This document shows positions 7,723 to 16,023 of a stretch of 64,000 nt of DNA, one piece after another (the first letter of the stretch is position 1; the number at the start of each line of letters is the position of its first letter). The translations under genes and the position numbers were made by a program. The stretch is from positions 79,165 to 143,164 of the forward strand of contig JAEDDG010000002.1 in the NCBI GenBank assembly GCA_016293865.1. Direction: 5' to 3'. The notes under the pieces were generated by a model, which was not told where the DNA came from, did no database searches, and saw nothing but the letters and a program-made list of their open reading frames with translations. Source of the stretch: Oscillospiraceae bacterium (GTDB lineage Bacteria > Bacillota > Clostridia > Oscillospirales > Oscillospiraceae).

Positions 7723-8886
7723 TCAGCAAACCGGCTTTCCGTGGAATACAGTCTCAACCAGGTTGAATTCGGGATCCATAACGACCAGATCCGCGTATTT
7801 TCCGGGTACGACAGAGCCGGTCAGATGATCAATATGAACCGCCTTTGCCGGCGTTGTGGCCGCCATCAGGAACATATCCGTCACAGATGCGCCGGTATGC
7901 TTCATAAAGTTGCGGAACGCCTGATCCATGGTCAGAATGGAGCCGGACAGCTCACCTTTTTCATTGTAATTCAGATCCTGCGCGCTGCGGATATGCGGCT
8001 GCGCATAGTCCGCAGGGTCATAATCGCAGGGGCAGCAGTCGGTGACAATGGCCACACGGTGCGGTCCGGCAAGCATATAGGTCAGCTTCATATTCGCCGG
8101 TTTGACGTGGATGCCTTTGCTGTCCGGAATGATCTCATACGTCAGCTCCGGGCAGATCAGACAGCCGTCCGCAGCCGTGTCCTGGATAATGCCCGTTTCG
8201 TCAATGGACTCTGTCCCGCGCCAGCAGCCCATGGCATCAAACAGATGGGTGGCAATGGTCGCGCCCTTGTCCACCGCTGCGCGGATCTGCGCAGGCGACG
8301 CCTCAGTGTGGCCGACAGCCGTTACGATGTTATGATCTCTCAGAAAATCGCCGAAACGGCCGTCACTGTCCATTTCAGGCGCGTACATCCACTGAAGCAC
8401 ATGGCCGCGGCACGCTTCATAAAGCTGCGTGTACTCGTCCTCATCCGGACCGCAGCGGTCGTTTTTCTCTGTGTTTGCACCTTCGTGCGGGTTGATGTAC
8501 GGCCCTTCAAAACCCACGCCGTAAATGCTGGGCGCAATGCCGGCATCAATGACCGCCTGAATTCTTCGCGCAGCCTGAATCAGCGCATCCTTCGGCATAT
8601 CGTAGCCCAGATACGCATTGATTGCCGTTGTGCCGTGCTTCAGGTGATATTCAGCCACTGCCTTCGGGTCTTCGGAAAACCACTGATTGCCGCGGCCGTT
8701 GGCATGCACATGGATATCCACAAATCCGGGGCCGACCCAATTCCCGCCCGCATCCTTCACTTCTGTGCCGGCCGGAAGATTGATGTCCTGTCCTACGGCC
8801 GTTATTTTTTCTCCGTCGATCAGAATCGTACAATTCTCAATAACACCGGCAGGCAATACGGCTTTTGCATTGATTATCGCTTTCAT
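7723..8886 (-). CDS. nagA: N-acetylglucosamine-6-phosphate deacetylase (copy 2)
   Basis: This second NagA-type amidohydrolase is also 387 residues and carries the same motif set: VDIHVHANG (H59, H61), GFEGPYINP, AVGHTEAS, THLFDAMG and IVTDCCP. The ATG at 8886 is preferred over a TTG at 8901 because homology starts there and the GGAG lies about nine bases upstream of it. It is the upstream member of the tandem pair. Residues around the active site differ from copy 1 (HVHANG versus HIHGSG, and TDCCP versus TDCTT), so the two may prefer different phosphorylated amino sugars. The central tract is identical in DNA to copy 1, which points to recent gene conversion. Confidence 0.9.
   Translation of the reverse strand: MKAIINAKAVLPAGVIENCTILIDGEKITAVGQDINLPAGTEVKDAGGNWVGPGFVDIHVHANGRGNQWFSEDPKAVAEYHLKHGTTAINAYLGYDMPKDALIQAARRIQAVIDAGIAPSIYGVGFEGPYINPHEGANTEKNDRCGPDEDEYTQLYEACRGHVLQWMYAPEMDSDGRFGDFLRDHNIVTAVGHTEASPAQIRAAVDKGATIATHLFDAMGCWRGTESIDETGIIQDTAADGCLICPELTYEIIPDSKGIHVKPANMKLTYMLAGPHRVAIVTDCCPCDYDPADYAQPHIRSAQDLNYNEKGELSGSILTMDQAFRNFMKHTGASVTDMFLMAATTPAKAVHIDHLTGSVVPGKYADLVVMDPEFNLVETVFHGKPVC
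8120..8325. repeat. 206-bp identical tract, copy B (inside nagA copy 2)
   Basis: This is the partner of 6931-7136, a direct repeat 1189 bp away. Similarity continues with scattered mismatches for about 65 bp past 8325. Confidence 0.9.
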
Positions 8887-8946
8887 TCTGTCACACTCCA
8901 AAAAAATGATTTCCGGCCATTATCGTAGCATGACCGAAAGTCGTCG

Positions 8947-9897
8947 TCAATGCCCGAAAAAAGTTTTTTCCTGCCGGCGGGCGACAAAATCTGTCCCCTG
9001 CCTGACGCCGTCCAGTCGGAAGCGCCTGTGAATCTCATTGAGCACACGCTTTTTGTCTGCGCTCCACAGCGGCGCAATGAGCGCTGATTTTGCGCCGTCG
9101 CCGGTCAGCCGGTGTACTGTCATTTCCGGCGGAATTCTGCGAATACACGCTTCCAGAAGATCAATATACGCATCAAGCTCCAGTGTCTGAAACCGTCCGG
9201 CAAGGTAATCCGCAGCCAGATCTGTGCCTCTGAGCACATGAAGAAGGTGGAATTTGATCCCGTCCGCACCGCTGTCCGCAATATAATCCGCCGTCTGCAG
9301 CATCATTTCCGGTGTTTCTCCCGGCAGACCGATGATCATATGCAGCACAACATGAATTCCGGCGCCGCGCAGCACCGGGACGGCTGCATTGAACGCCGAC
9401 AGCGGACAGCGGCGGCGGATGTATTCGGCTGTACGGTTATGGACAGTCTGCAGCCCAAGCTCCACCCAAACCGGCTTGCGCGAAGCCATTTCCGCCAGCA
9501 GATCCAGCTTTTCCGGTTCCAGACAGTCCGGCCGCGTGGCAACAGACAGCGCATATACGTCTTCACAGTCAAGCACAGCGTCAAACAGGGTCCTCAGTTT
9601 TTCCACAGGGGCATACGTGTTGGTGAAGTTCTGAAAATAAGCCATATAACCGCAGCTGTTTGCCTTGCGCCGAACCAGCGCCTTTGCCCTTTCAATCTGT
9701 TCGGAAACGCTGCCCTGTGGTCCGGCAGAAAATTCGCCCGAGCCGCTTCCCGAGCAGAAAATACAGCCGCCGGTGCCCAGCGTCCCGTCGCGATTGGGAC
9801 AGGTCATGCCGCCGTCCAGCGACAGCCTGTAAATCTTTTTGCCGAACCGCGCTTTCATATCATCGTCAAAAGAGCGGAATCCGTACTCTGCCGGCAT
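8947..9897 (-). CDS. YhcC/YtqA-type radical SAM protein (TIGR01212 family)
   Basis: A radical SAM enzyme of the YhcC group, whose reaction is not established. The 316-residue protein shows the family's iron-sulfur cysteines in CPNRDGTLGTGGCIFC (C33, C45, C48), where the first spacing is longer than the common CX3C. It also has the YFQNFTNTYAP block, the VELGLQT block and the GLPGE motif. The frame is open to 10179, but a GAGG with a good gap precedes the ATG at 9897 and homology begins there. It is transcribed on its own, 60 bases upstream of the nagA pair and divergent from the CBM9-like gene. Confidence 0.9.
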   Translation of the reverse strand: MPAEYGFRSFDDDMKARFGKKIYRLSLDGGMTCPNRDGTLGTGGCIFCSGSGSGEFSAGPQGSVSEQIERAKALVRRKANSCGYMAYFQNFTNTYAPVEKLRTLFDAVLDCEDVYALSVATRPDCLEPEKLDLLAEMASRKPVWVELGLQTVHNRTAEYIRRRCPLSAFNAAVPVLRGAGIHVVLHMIIGLPGETPEMMLQTADYIADSGADGIKFHLLHVLRGTDLAADYLAGRFQTLELDAYIDLLEACIRRIPPEMTVHRLTGDGAKSALIAPLWSADKKRVLNEIHRRFRLDGVRQGTDFVARRQEKTFFGH

Positions 9898-10014
9898 CAA
9901 TTTTCCTCTTTTCTTCCGGTTATGCACCGTGCTATAATAATCGCAGGATAATCCTCTCCGACAGATTTGTAAAGACTTCTCCCGGCAGAAATTAAACGAA
10001 AGGTGTGCAGAATT

Positions 10015-10659
10015 TTGAGAGAATATACGGTCATTAAAACAGATTCGGCTGCGGCAGAAAGCGGCCGCGTTTGGGAAATCGCGCCTGCCGCACCGCTGGA
10101 CGTCGCGCCCTGGGGCGCAGATTACCGCCCGGTCTCTTACGGTCAGCTTGTCTGCACCGACACTGACTTCTGGGTACATATGGTTTCAGTTGAGAAAAAA
10201 GCGAATATACGCGCCGTCGCCACGGGTATTCATCCCGAGGTGTGGCTTGACAGCGCCATGGAAATGTTCCTGATGCCCATCCCTGACGAAGACTCCCGCT
10301 ACATCAATCTCGAGTTCAATACGCAGGGCGCGCTGTATGTGGGCGTGCGCCACGGACGCGCGGACGGACATCTGCTGACGGAGACGGATATCAACATTTT
10401 CCAGATCAGAAATACAATGGAAGAAACCGGCGAAAAGGGCATGGTCCGCTGGACGGTCACCTGCCGCATTCCGTTCGCCTTCCTTGAGCAGCATTACGGA
10501 AAGCATGATTTTGCCGGGTTCAGAACCATGCGCGGCAACTTCTATAAATGCGGCGACCAGACGCCGGAACCGCATCTGCTTGTCTGGAATATGATCGACT
10601 ACCCCAAACCGGATTTCCACCGTCCGGAGTTTTTCGGCACCTTCAAATCTGAGAAATAA
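10015..10659 (+). CDS. carbohydrate-binding family 9-like protein
   Basis: The 214-residue product resembles stand-alone CBM9-like domains: an N-terminal WEIAPAAPLDVAPWG segment, alternating beta strands, and aromatic residues near the end (LLVWNMIDYPKPDFHRPE). There is no signal peptide, so it appears cytoplasmic, and no catalytic domain is attached. CBM9 domains bind reducing ends of sugars, but isolated homologues are largely uncharacterised. I chose the TTG at 10015 because AAAGGTG ends nine bases before it; the GTG at 10003 lies inside that SD. It is monocistronic, closed by a hairpin shared with xerD. Confidence 0.65.
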   Translation: MREYTVIKTDSAAAESGRVWEIAPAAPLDVAPWGADYRPVSYGQLVCTDTDFWVHMVSVEKKANIRAVATGIHPEVWLDSAMEMFLMPIPDEDSRYINLEFNTQGALYVGVRHGRADGHLLTETDINIFQIRNTMEETGEKGMVRWTVTCRIPFAFLEQHYGKHDFAGFRTMRGNFYKCGDQTPEPHLLVWNMIDYPKPDFHRPEFFGTFKSEK

Positions 10660-10679
10660 AATGTGCTGTACAGCACAGG

Positions 10680-10712
10680 GAAAGCGGCAGGCCAAAACGG
10701 CCTGCCGCTTTC
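10680..10712. terminator. hairpin between the CBM9-like gene and xerD
   Basis: A perfect 14-bp stem (10680-10693 with 10699-10712) has a 5-nt loop. It lies between two convergent genes. The T tail is short on both sides. Confidence 0.75.
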
Positions 10713-10751
10713 CTTGTGACTCCGAAGCAAAACTGTGCGCAGTTGTGCATT

Positions 10752-11639
10752 TTATGCTCTTGGATGCGCTTTGTTATACACGTCTTTCAACTGTTTTTTG
10801 ATCACTTTTGTATAGATCTGCGTCGATGAAATATCGGCATGTCCGAGCATCTCCTGCAAACTTTTCAGGTCTGCACCGTTTTCCAGAAGGTGCGCGGCAA
10901 AGGAATGGCGCAGCGTATGCGGCGTAATGTCCTTGTCAATTCCCGCCATCTGCTGATAATGCTTGATCAGCTTCCAGAATCCCTGGCGGGACATCGGCCT
11001 GCCGTTCATATTGACAAAAAGCGCCGTTTCATCCCGGTCTGCCACGAGGCTCGGTCGGATGATCGTGATATACTCTGACAGAATCCTGATTGCAGCCGGA
11101 TACATGGGAATCATGCGCTCTTTATCACCGGTCCGGCAGCGGATCAGGCCTGCATCAAGCACGACATCAGACATCTGCAGACTGATCAGCTCGGTCACGC
11201 GGATTCCGGTGGCATAGAGGAGTTCCAGCATTGCCCTGTCCCTGCAGCCCTTCACATCCGTGATCACAGGCTGCTCAAGCAGCAGCTCAACCTCTTCGCC
11301 GGTCAGAACCTGCGGCAGGCTCTTTTCGGCCTTCTCAGCAGCGACGCCCTGTACAGGATTCTGACTGACGGCGCCGGCGCGCAGGAGAAAAGCAAAAAAG
11401 CAGCGCAGCGAAGCAATGGTCCGGGACAGCGTTGCAGCGGAACGACCACCGCGCTTCAGTTCAAGAATGTATCTTTCTATATCTTTCCTGACGATGCTGT
11501 CAAGAGTTCTCTCTTTTGCGGCGCACCATGCGCAAAAATGATTGACATCACGCAGATAGGATGCGACGGTATTTTCTGAGGCCTTTTTTTCATTGCGGAG
11601 AAAACGCTCAAAATCCGCTGCTGATTCAGAAAATTCCAC
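10752..11639 (-). CDS. xerD: tyrosine recombinase XerD
   Basis: XerD works with XerC at the dif site to resolve chromosome dimers. The protein (295 residues from the chosen start) has the SAM-like N-terminal core-binding domain and the full catalytic set: R147 in ATGIRVTE, K173 in TGDKERM, H241 and R244 in HTLRH, H267 in LGHADIS and the nucleophile Y276 in QIYTKV. Several GTG codons are possible starts. The GTG at 11639 has AGGTGG five bases upstream; GTGs at 11645 and 11648 overlap that SD. It follows spoIIM by 30 bases; an association of spoIIM with xerD is also known in bacilli. Confidence 0.92.
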   Translation of the reverse strand: MEFSESAADFERFLRNEKKASENTVASYLRDVNHFCAWCAAKERTLDSIVRKDIERYILELKRGGRSAATLSRTIASLRCFFAFLLRAGAVSQNPVQGVAAEKAEKSLPQVLTGEEVELLLEQPVITDVKGCRDRAMLELLYATGIRVTELISLQMSDVVLDAGLIRCRTGDKERMIPMYPAAIRILSEYITIIRPSLVADRDETALFVNMNGRPMSRQGFWKLIKHYQQMAGIDKDITPHTLRHSFAAHLLENGADLKSLQEMLGHADISSTQIYTKVIKKQLKDVYNKAHPRA

Positions 11640-11669
11640 ACACACCACCTGCCAATCATCGGAAAGTAT

Positions 11670-12284
11670 TCAGGCAGCTGCCAAAAGCTGTGCCGTCAGC
11701 AGCGGAGCCAGCAGCTGATCCAAAAGCGCAAACAAAGCACAAATGCCTGCGCTGCAGAATATAAAAAAGAAATACGGAGAATAGACAACGCGCCGCATGT
11801 CATGCCTGTGGGAAAAAACAGACGCAGCAAGCGCAGCAGAATAACTCAGTGAAACAGCTGCGGCAACAATGAAAAGCGGCAGCGTCAGAAATGTCCCGGG
11901 GCCTGTCAGAATAAACGGCGTCAGCAGGCCGCCGCCGTATACGCGTACGGCAAGACAGCAGGTCAGCGAATAACTCAGACCGCGCAGCGCCGAGAGAATG
12001 GGCACCGCAGCCACACCGGGAATACAGAAGGCGCAGAGGAAAAGCGGAAGAAAAAAAAGAACAAGCTCCCGGAAACAGGACAGAAAATCTGCCGTGCAGG
12101 AGCCGGTACGAAAAATGTCAGCCGCGCCGGTCAGAAGCTGGACAAATTCAGCGTCACCCTGAACGCGCATGCCGATAAAAACACCGGCGACGCAGCCGCA
12201 GAGAAACATACCTGCACAAATATAGAAGCAGGAAGCAAACGGCATCGGCAGCAATTCCTGCAAAGCAGAGACTCGCTTTTTCAT
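11670..12284 (-). CDS. spoIIM: stage II sporulation protein M-like membrane protein
   Basis: SpoIIM belongs to the D-M-P complex that drives engulfment during sporulation, acting with the wall hydrolases SpoIID and SpoIIP in the septal membrane. The 204-residue protein is almost wholly hydrophobic, with about five membrane segments, matching SpoIIM in length and topology. The sequence is diverged, so the call rests on size, topology and the adjacent xerD. The ATG at 12284 is chosen; an upstream TTG at 12290 is also open. An AT-rich region with a plausible promoter lies upstream. It could also be another DUF95-type membrane protein. Confidence 0.7.
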   Translation of the reverse strand: MKKRVSALQELLPMPFASCFYICAGMFLCGCVAGVFIGMRVQGDAEFVQLLTGAADIFRTGSCTADFLSCFRELVLFFLPLFLCAFCIPGVAAVPILSALRGLSYSLTCCLAVRVYGGGLLTPFILTGPGTFLTLPLFIVAAAVSLSYSAALAASVFSHRHDMRRVVYSPYFFFIFCSAGICALFALLDQLLAPLLTAQLLAAA

Positions 12285-12364
12285 ATGCAATCACCCGCTG
12301 TAAGCATATGCCGCCGCAAATGAAACATGCCCATGTTTCAGACAAGCGCAGAGAGCGTGTTCAT

Positions 12365-12393
12365 AATATATTACATTTTGGATCAATAATCAA
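12365..12393 (-). promoter_or_regulatory. predicted promoter of spoIIM-xerD
   Basis: A -35 TTGATT and a -10 TATATT are separated by 17 bases on the minus strand, about 80 bases before the spoIIM start. The elements are good but not perfect. Confidence 0.5.
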
Positions 12394-12454
12394 CAGAACA
12401 TTTAAAAAACGTAAATTTTTGTTATTATCAACAAAAATTATGTCAACACACTTA

Positions 12455-12483
12455 TGTAAACTACGTGGATCACGGCGTTTACA
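12455..12483. repeat. inverted repeat TGTAAAC / GTTTACA, operator-like
   Basis: The 7-bp arms TGTAAAC (12455-12461) and GTTTACA (12477-12483) are perfect. A nested CGTG/CACG pair lies between them. A third TGTAAAC-type half occurs near 12564. The spacing suits a dimeric regulator, but none can be named. Confidence 0.5.
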
Positions 12484-12541
12484 GATTGTAATATCACCCC
12501 AAAAATCCAACAGATTGCGTGATTTCAGCCCCAAAATCCCT
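12481..12541. repeat. two tandem imperfect ~30-bp repeats
   Basis: Both units begin ACAGATTG and end in CCCCAAAA followed by TCC, with differences in between. The first unit is about 12481-12510 and the second 12512-12541. Confidence 0.5.
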
Positions 12542-12585
12542 ATATGTTGGTAATCATTATGAATTATGTAAACTCATCAAATTGA

Positions 12586-13005
12586 TTACTTTTTGTATAT
12601 TCTTCGCTTGCTGCGTCTGGATTGTCCGCTGCGCATCAGCGCCGCCAGCGCGCAGACGCATCCGGCAGCGCATCCCAGCAGCGATCGCAGCGCGCCCGCT
12701 GTAAAAAGGCTTCCCGCGCACGCGGCCGCAACGGCAAGAATCGCCGCCATCACGCTTCCTGCCGCCAGCGCATATATGCCCTTTCGCTGCTCTGCCCTGC
12801 CCGCTGCAAAGATGCAGCCGCAAAACACACCGATGCCGACGGCGGCCGCCGACACCGCGCCCGCGCTCTCTTCTCCGATGCGTTCCAGGCTGATGCACGC
12901 AGCGCCTGCGGCACAGACGAGCGACGCCGTCAGCGCCGCCAGCAGAATGGACAGGATGATCACACGCGGTCTCATCCCCGACTGCCATTTGTTTTCTTTT
13001 TTCAA
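12586..13005 (-). CDS. TIGR04086-type small membrane protein
   Basis: The 139-residue product has a short basic N-terminus, four hydrophobic segments rich in Ala and Gly, and a very basic tail (about the last 18 residues). This is the pattern of the clostridial TIGR04086 membrane family, which is often found beside yajC as here. Its function is unknown. The start is TTG at 13005, with GGGAGG seven bases upstream. That SD is the 3' arm of a 10-bp hairpin whose other arm lies just after the yajC stop, so translation or readthrough may be controlled. Confidence 0.75.
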   Translation of the reverse strand: MKKENKWQSGMRPRVIILSILLAALTASLVCAAGAACISLERIGEESAGAVSAAAVGIGVFCGCIFAAGRAEQRKGIYALAAGSVMAAILAVAAACAGSLFTAGALRSLLGCAAGCVCALAALMRSGQSRRSKRRIYKK

Positions 13006-13010
13006 AACAA

Positions 13011-13059
13011 TACCTCCCGGAAAATAAAGTCTTCATTAGACAGTATTCTCCGGGAGGTA
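13011..13059 (-). promoter_or_regulatory. intercistronic hairpin covering the SD of the TIGR04086 gene
   Basis: In the minus-strand transcript TACCTCCCGG (13059-13050) can pair perfectly with CCGGGAGGTA (13020-13011), and the flanking A/T bases extend the stem. The second arm contains the SD of the downstream gene and is followed by TTGTTTT. It could be a weak terminator, a translational lock, or both. Confidence 0.65.
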
Positions 13060-13079
13060 CAGTATGCTATTTTGTGAAG

Positions 13080-13364
13080 TTATTTTTTGGTATCCTCTTC
13101 ATTCGGCGTCTTGCCGATGGTGGAAATTGCCCATTTGGTAACCTGCAGCCGGACCCTGTCCTCGCCGGTTTCAAAGGTCACATAATCGCTGTTGATGGCG
13201 ACAATTTTACCGACAATGCCGCCGATGGTCGTGATGTCATCGCCGACTGTCAGGGAATTGCGCATTTCCTCCGCTTTTTTCTTTTTCTTCTGCTCCGGTC
13301 TGATCAGCAGAAAATAGAAAACCGCAATAATTACAACAAAATAAATGACAGTAGTCCAACCCAT
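13080..13364 (-). CDS. yajC: preprotein translocase subunit YajC
   Basis: YajC is a small accessory subunit of the SecDF-YajC complex that helps protein export. The 94-residue protein has one N-terminal membrane segment (TTVIYFVVIIAVFYFLLIRP), the basic PEQKKKKK stretch right after it, and the YajC core with VGDDITTIGGIVGKI. The ATG at 13364 is preceded by GGAGG at a good distance; the earlier ATG at 13394 is not. It lies downstream of tgt, the classic tgt-yajC order. Confidence 0.96.
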   Translation of the reverse strand: MGWTTVIYFVVIIAVFYFLLIRPEQKKKKKAEEMRNSLTVGDDITTIGGIVGKIVAINSDYVTFETGEDRVRLQVTKWAISTIGKTPNEEDTKK

Positions 13365-13461
13365 TGATTCTTGCCTCCACAAAAAATTTATCACTATGTT
13401 GTCACATTATACTATGCAGGTTTAGATATTGCAAGCGCAGGAATAACATTTAATGAAAAGT

Positions 13462-14592
13462 TCATATCCTACGGCCGAGCAGATCAACATATTTTTTTCT
13501 GAATGCCTCAAACGTTCCGGCTGCAAGGCTCTCACGGATTCTGGCAGCGAGCGTATTGTAAAAATACAGGTTGTGGAGCACTGCCAGGCGCATGCCGAGC
13601 ATTTCCCCGCTGCGCAGCATATGGCGCACATAAGACCTGGAATACCGCCTGCAGGCCGGGCAGCTGCATTCCGGATCAATCGGCTCCGGATCACACTTGT
13701 ATTTTTCGTTGTTGATGTTGATGATCCCCGACCAGGTAAACAGGTGTCCGTGCCGGCCGTTGCGCGAAGGCATCACGCAGTCAAAGAAATCCACGCCGCG
13801 CGCAACGCTTTCTATGATGTTCAGCGGCGTGCCCACGCCCATCAGGTACCGGGGTTTATTCTCCGGCATGTAAGCCTCCACAGCCGAAATGGTGTCATAC
13901 ATTTCACCGGTGCTCTCCCCTACCGCAAGCCCGCCGATTGCGTATCCGGCCAGATCCAGCTCGGCAATTTTTTTCATATGCTCAATGCGCAGATCATGGT
14001 ATACCGCGCCCTGGTTGATGCCGAAAAGCACCTGTGTGGGATTCACGCTTTCGCCGCACGCCTTCAGCCTGTCAAGCTCACCCCGGCAGCGCACCAGCCA
14101 CCTGTATGTGCGGTCGCAGGAATCCTTGACGTACGCATAGGGCGACGGGATTTTGATGCATTCGTCAAATGCCATGGCAATGTCCGAGCCGAGGTTTGAC
14201 TGGATCCGCATGCTCTCCTCCGGCCCCATAAAAATCCGGCGCCCGTCAATGTGCGAGTTGAAAGCAACGCCTTCTTCCGTGATCTTCCGCAGGCTGGCCA
14301 GTGAGAAAATCTGGAAACCGCCGCTGTCCGTGAGAATCGGCCGCTCCCAGGTCATAAATCTGTGCAGGCCGCCCATCTGCCGCACCACGTCGTCTCCGGG
14401 CCGCAGATGCAGGTGGTAGGTGTTTGACAGCTCCACCTGACAGCCGACTTCCTCCAGATCCCCGGCGCTGACACCGCCTTTGATGGCGCCCTGGGTACCG
14501 ACATTCATAAATACAGGCGTCTGAATCTCGCCATGTCCGGTTGTGAAGCGCCCAAGCCGGGCGCTGCCTTCTTTTTTTATCAGTTCAAACAT
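13462..14592 (-). CDS. tgt: tRNA-guanine transglycosylase
   Basis: Tgt exchanges guanine-34 of tRNAs with GUN anticodons for the queuosine precursor preQ1. The 376-residue protein has the expected length and blocks: TPVFMNVGTQG near the start, LTDSGGFQIFSL, the catalytic DFFDCVMPSRNGRHG segment and the C-terminal zinc site (C309, C311, C314, H340). The frame is open to 14634 but family similarity begins with MFELIKKEG at 14592. Its pathway partner queA is in this window, but about 24 kb away rather than adjacent. No preQ1 biosynthesis genes are seen. Confidence 0.96.
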   Translation of the reverse strand: MFELIKKEGSARLGRFTTGHGEIQTPVFMNVGTQGAIKGGVSAGDLEEVGCQVELSNTYHLHLRPGDDVVRQMGGLHRFMTWERPILTDSGGFQIFSLASLRKITEEGVAFNSHIDGRRIFMGPEESMRIQSNLGSDIAMAFDECIKIPSPYAYVKDSCDRTYRWLVRCRGELDRLKACGESVNPTQVLFGINQGAVYHDLRIEHMKKIAELDLAGYAIGGLAVGESTGEMYDTISAVEAYMPENKPRYLMGVGTPLNIIESVARGVDFFDCVMPSRNGRHGHLFTWSGIININNEKYKCDPEPIDPECSCPACRRYSRSYVRHMLRSGEMLGMRLAVLHNLYFYNTLAARIRESLAAGTFEAFRKKYVDLLGRRI

Positions 14593-14630
14593 GCAATTCC
14601 GTTCCTTTTCCTGCGATTGGGCGCGCGTCT

Positions 14631-15845
14631 TCAAGTGCTCTGCTGCGCCGCACGCCGCCAGGAGTCCTTATAGTATAACAGACTGCTGAAAACCTGGCAA
14701 GCCGCAGCGAAAACCAGAAAAACCGGAATGGGAATATTCTCCGCGAGATAACCGCCGACACCGGAGGCAAGCGCAGCGCCGGCCGTAGTCAGGATCATGC
14801 GCCAGGCGTTGTATGCGCCGGACATCTCAAACGGGACGACCTCATACAAAAGCGCCGGCACAGCCGTATCCACGATAATCTTTCCCACATACGCCAGGAA
14901 ATAGCACACAAGAAACAGCGGAACCGCTCCCATCGGCATCAAAAACATGAATATATGCATCAGTCCGCCGACCAGGCACAGTGTTTTATTGGACACCCAT
15001 CTGGACATGGCGGCATAGATTGCACCGCCTGCCAGCGTCGCGATCGACGCGGCAGTCACAAGATACGACACCTGCGTACCAGTAAAATGCTTCAGCAGCG
15101 CATAAACTGCAGAAATGTTCAGAAAGCCCGTGGCCAGGCCCCTGGCAAAATTTGATACAATCAGCTTTGAAAACACAGGCAGGCGTGCAAGCTCCTTCAG
15201 CGTGTACCGTTTCGGCGCCTGCGCCGGTGCAGACGGCTGTGCGCAGCTTTTGACCTTCAGTTCCCTGCTCATCAGGGCAGCGCCCAATCCAAACAGCACA
15301 CAGACCAGAAACGCGCCGAAGAAGACGTATTTTTCTTCAAAGGCTGCAAAAACAAGGTTGATCACAAAGCTCACTGCCACGGAAAAAATGCCGCCAATCA
15401 CCATTTCCAGTGACATAATCAGTCCGTAATGGCGCACATCGAAAATCTGATAGGGCAGTTTATAGCCATAGATGGCGTAAATGGACAGAAAAATCATCTG
15501 CAGCACGCTCAGAACCAGAACAACCACAAATGCCGCGCCGGCGCTGATGCCGGAAATCAGGCACAGCGGCAGATACCCGAGAAACAGAAAAGCATACGGC
15601 AGCATGCAGAGCATCGTTTTCGTCTTGATGTCCCGGGACTTATCGGCGATCCCAGCGTACAGCATCGTGGTAATCACATTGACGATATTAATGAGCGACG
15701 AATGCAGGCCAATGGTACCGGATGAAACGCCCAGATACGCCAGAAAGGTCTGAATCATTGTGCCGACAGCAAACATGTACGAGGCGGTATACAGACAGCT
15801 TCTGATCATGTACTTGATGAAATTGGATCTGTATTCTCTGTTCAT
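14631..15845 (-). CDS. MFS transporter
   Basis: The 404-residue protein has about 12 hydrophobic segments with a central basic loop, the major facilitator layout. A variant of the loop 2-3 motif is seen as GIADKSRDIKTK (about 70-81). The ATG at 15845 is chosen because AGGAGG ends six bases before it; the ATG at 15851 would overlap that SD. Its end lies 38 bases upstream of the tgt start. It is divergent from an AraC-type regulator, which makes that regulator the likely controller and suggests a sugar or related small molecule as substrate. The actual substrate cannot be read from the sequence. Confidence 0.85.
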   Translation of the reverse strand: MNREYRSNFIKYMIRSCLYTASYMFAVGTMIQTFLAYLGVSSGTIGLHSSLINIVNVITTMLYAGIADKSRDIKTKTMLCMLPYAFLFLGYLPLCLISGISAGAAFVVVLVLSVLQMIFLSIYAIYGYKLPYQIFDVRHYGLIMSLEMVIGGIFSVAVSFVINLVFAAFEEKYVFFGAFLVCVLFGLGAALMSRELKVKSCAQPSAPAQAPKRYTLKELARLPVFSKLIVSNFARGLATGFLNISAVYALLKHFTGTQVSYLVTAASIATLAGGAIYAAMSRWVSNKTLCLVGGLMHIFMFLMPMGAVPLFLVCYFLAYVGKIIVDTAVPALLYEVVPFEMSGAYNAWRMILTTAGAALASGVGGYLAENIPIPVFLVFAAACQVFSSLLYYKDSWRRAAQQST

Positions 15846-15879
15846 TTCCATCCTCCTAACCAGTTTACTGAGCCGCACT

Positions 15880-16023
15880 TCCGGCCGGACTTCACAGATT
15901 ATAGCACCGCGCACAGCAGAAAGAAATAACTAAACACAATTTGTCGCTCTGCAAAATGTTCAGTTTCGTATATATCTGTCTTTTTGAGTGCGGCTGTGCT
16001 ATAATGCTTCCGAGGTGATCACA
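15880..16023. promoter_or_regulatory. divergent promoter region between MFS and AraC genes
   Basis: A TATAAT on the minus strand (15898-15903) faces the MFS gene and a TATAAT on the plus strand (16000-16005) faces the AraC gene. Neither has a good -35 box, as is usual for promoters that need an AraC-type activator. The operator itself was not recognised. Confidence 0.45.

Larger units (their letters stand above)
12285..12585. other. AT-rich spacer with several hairpins and no gene
   Basis: This 301-bp spacer is much richer in A+T than its surroundings and holds no credible frame. It contains a 9-bp hairpin (12321-12340), a perfect 10-bp AT hairpin (12414-12423 with 12430-12439), the TGTAAAC inverted repeat at 12455-12483 and two tandem imperfect repeats at 12481-12541. 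The spoIIM promoter is at its left side; the TIGR04086 gene ends at its right. Confidence 0.7.

Noticed and set aside
7627..8928. Plus-strand open frame of 433 codons
   Set aside because: It is antisense to the second nagA and resembles the antisense frame of the first nagA only because the genes are paralogues.
13050..13141. Short plus-strand frame with a perfect SD (GGGAGG then ATG at 13063)
   Set aside because: The SD is the other strand of the hairpin arm, and the 25-codon frame is antisense to the end of yajC with no sign of being a peptide gene.
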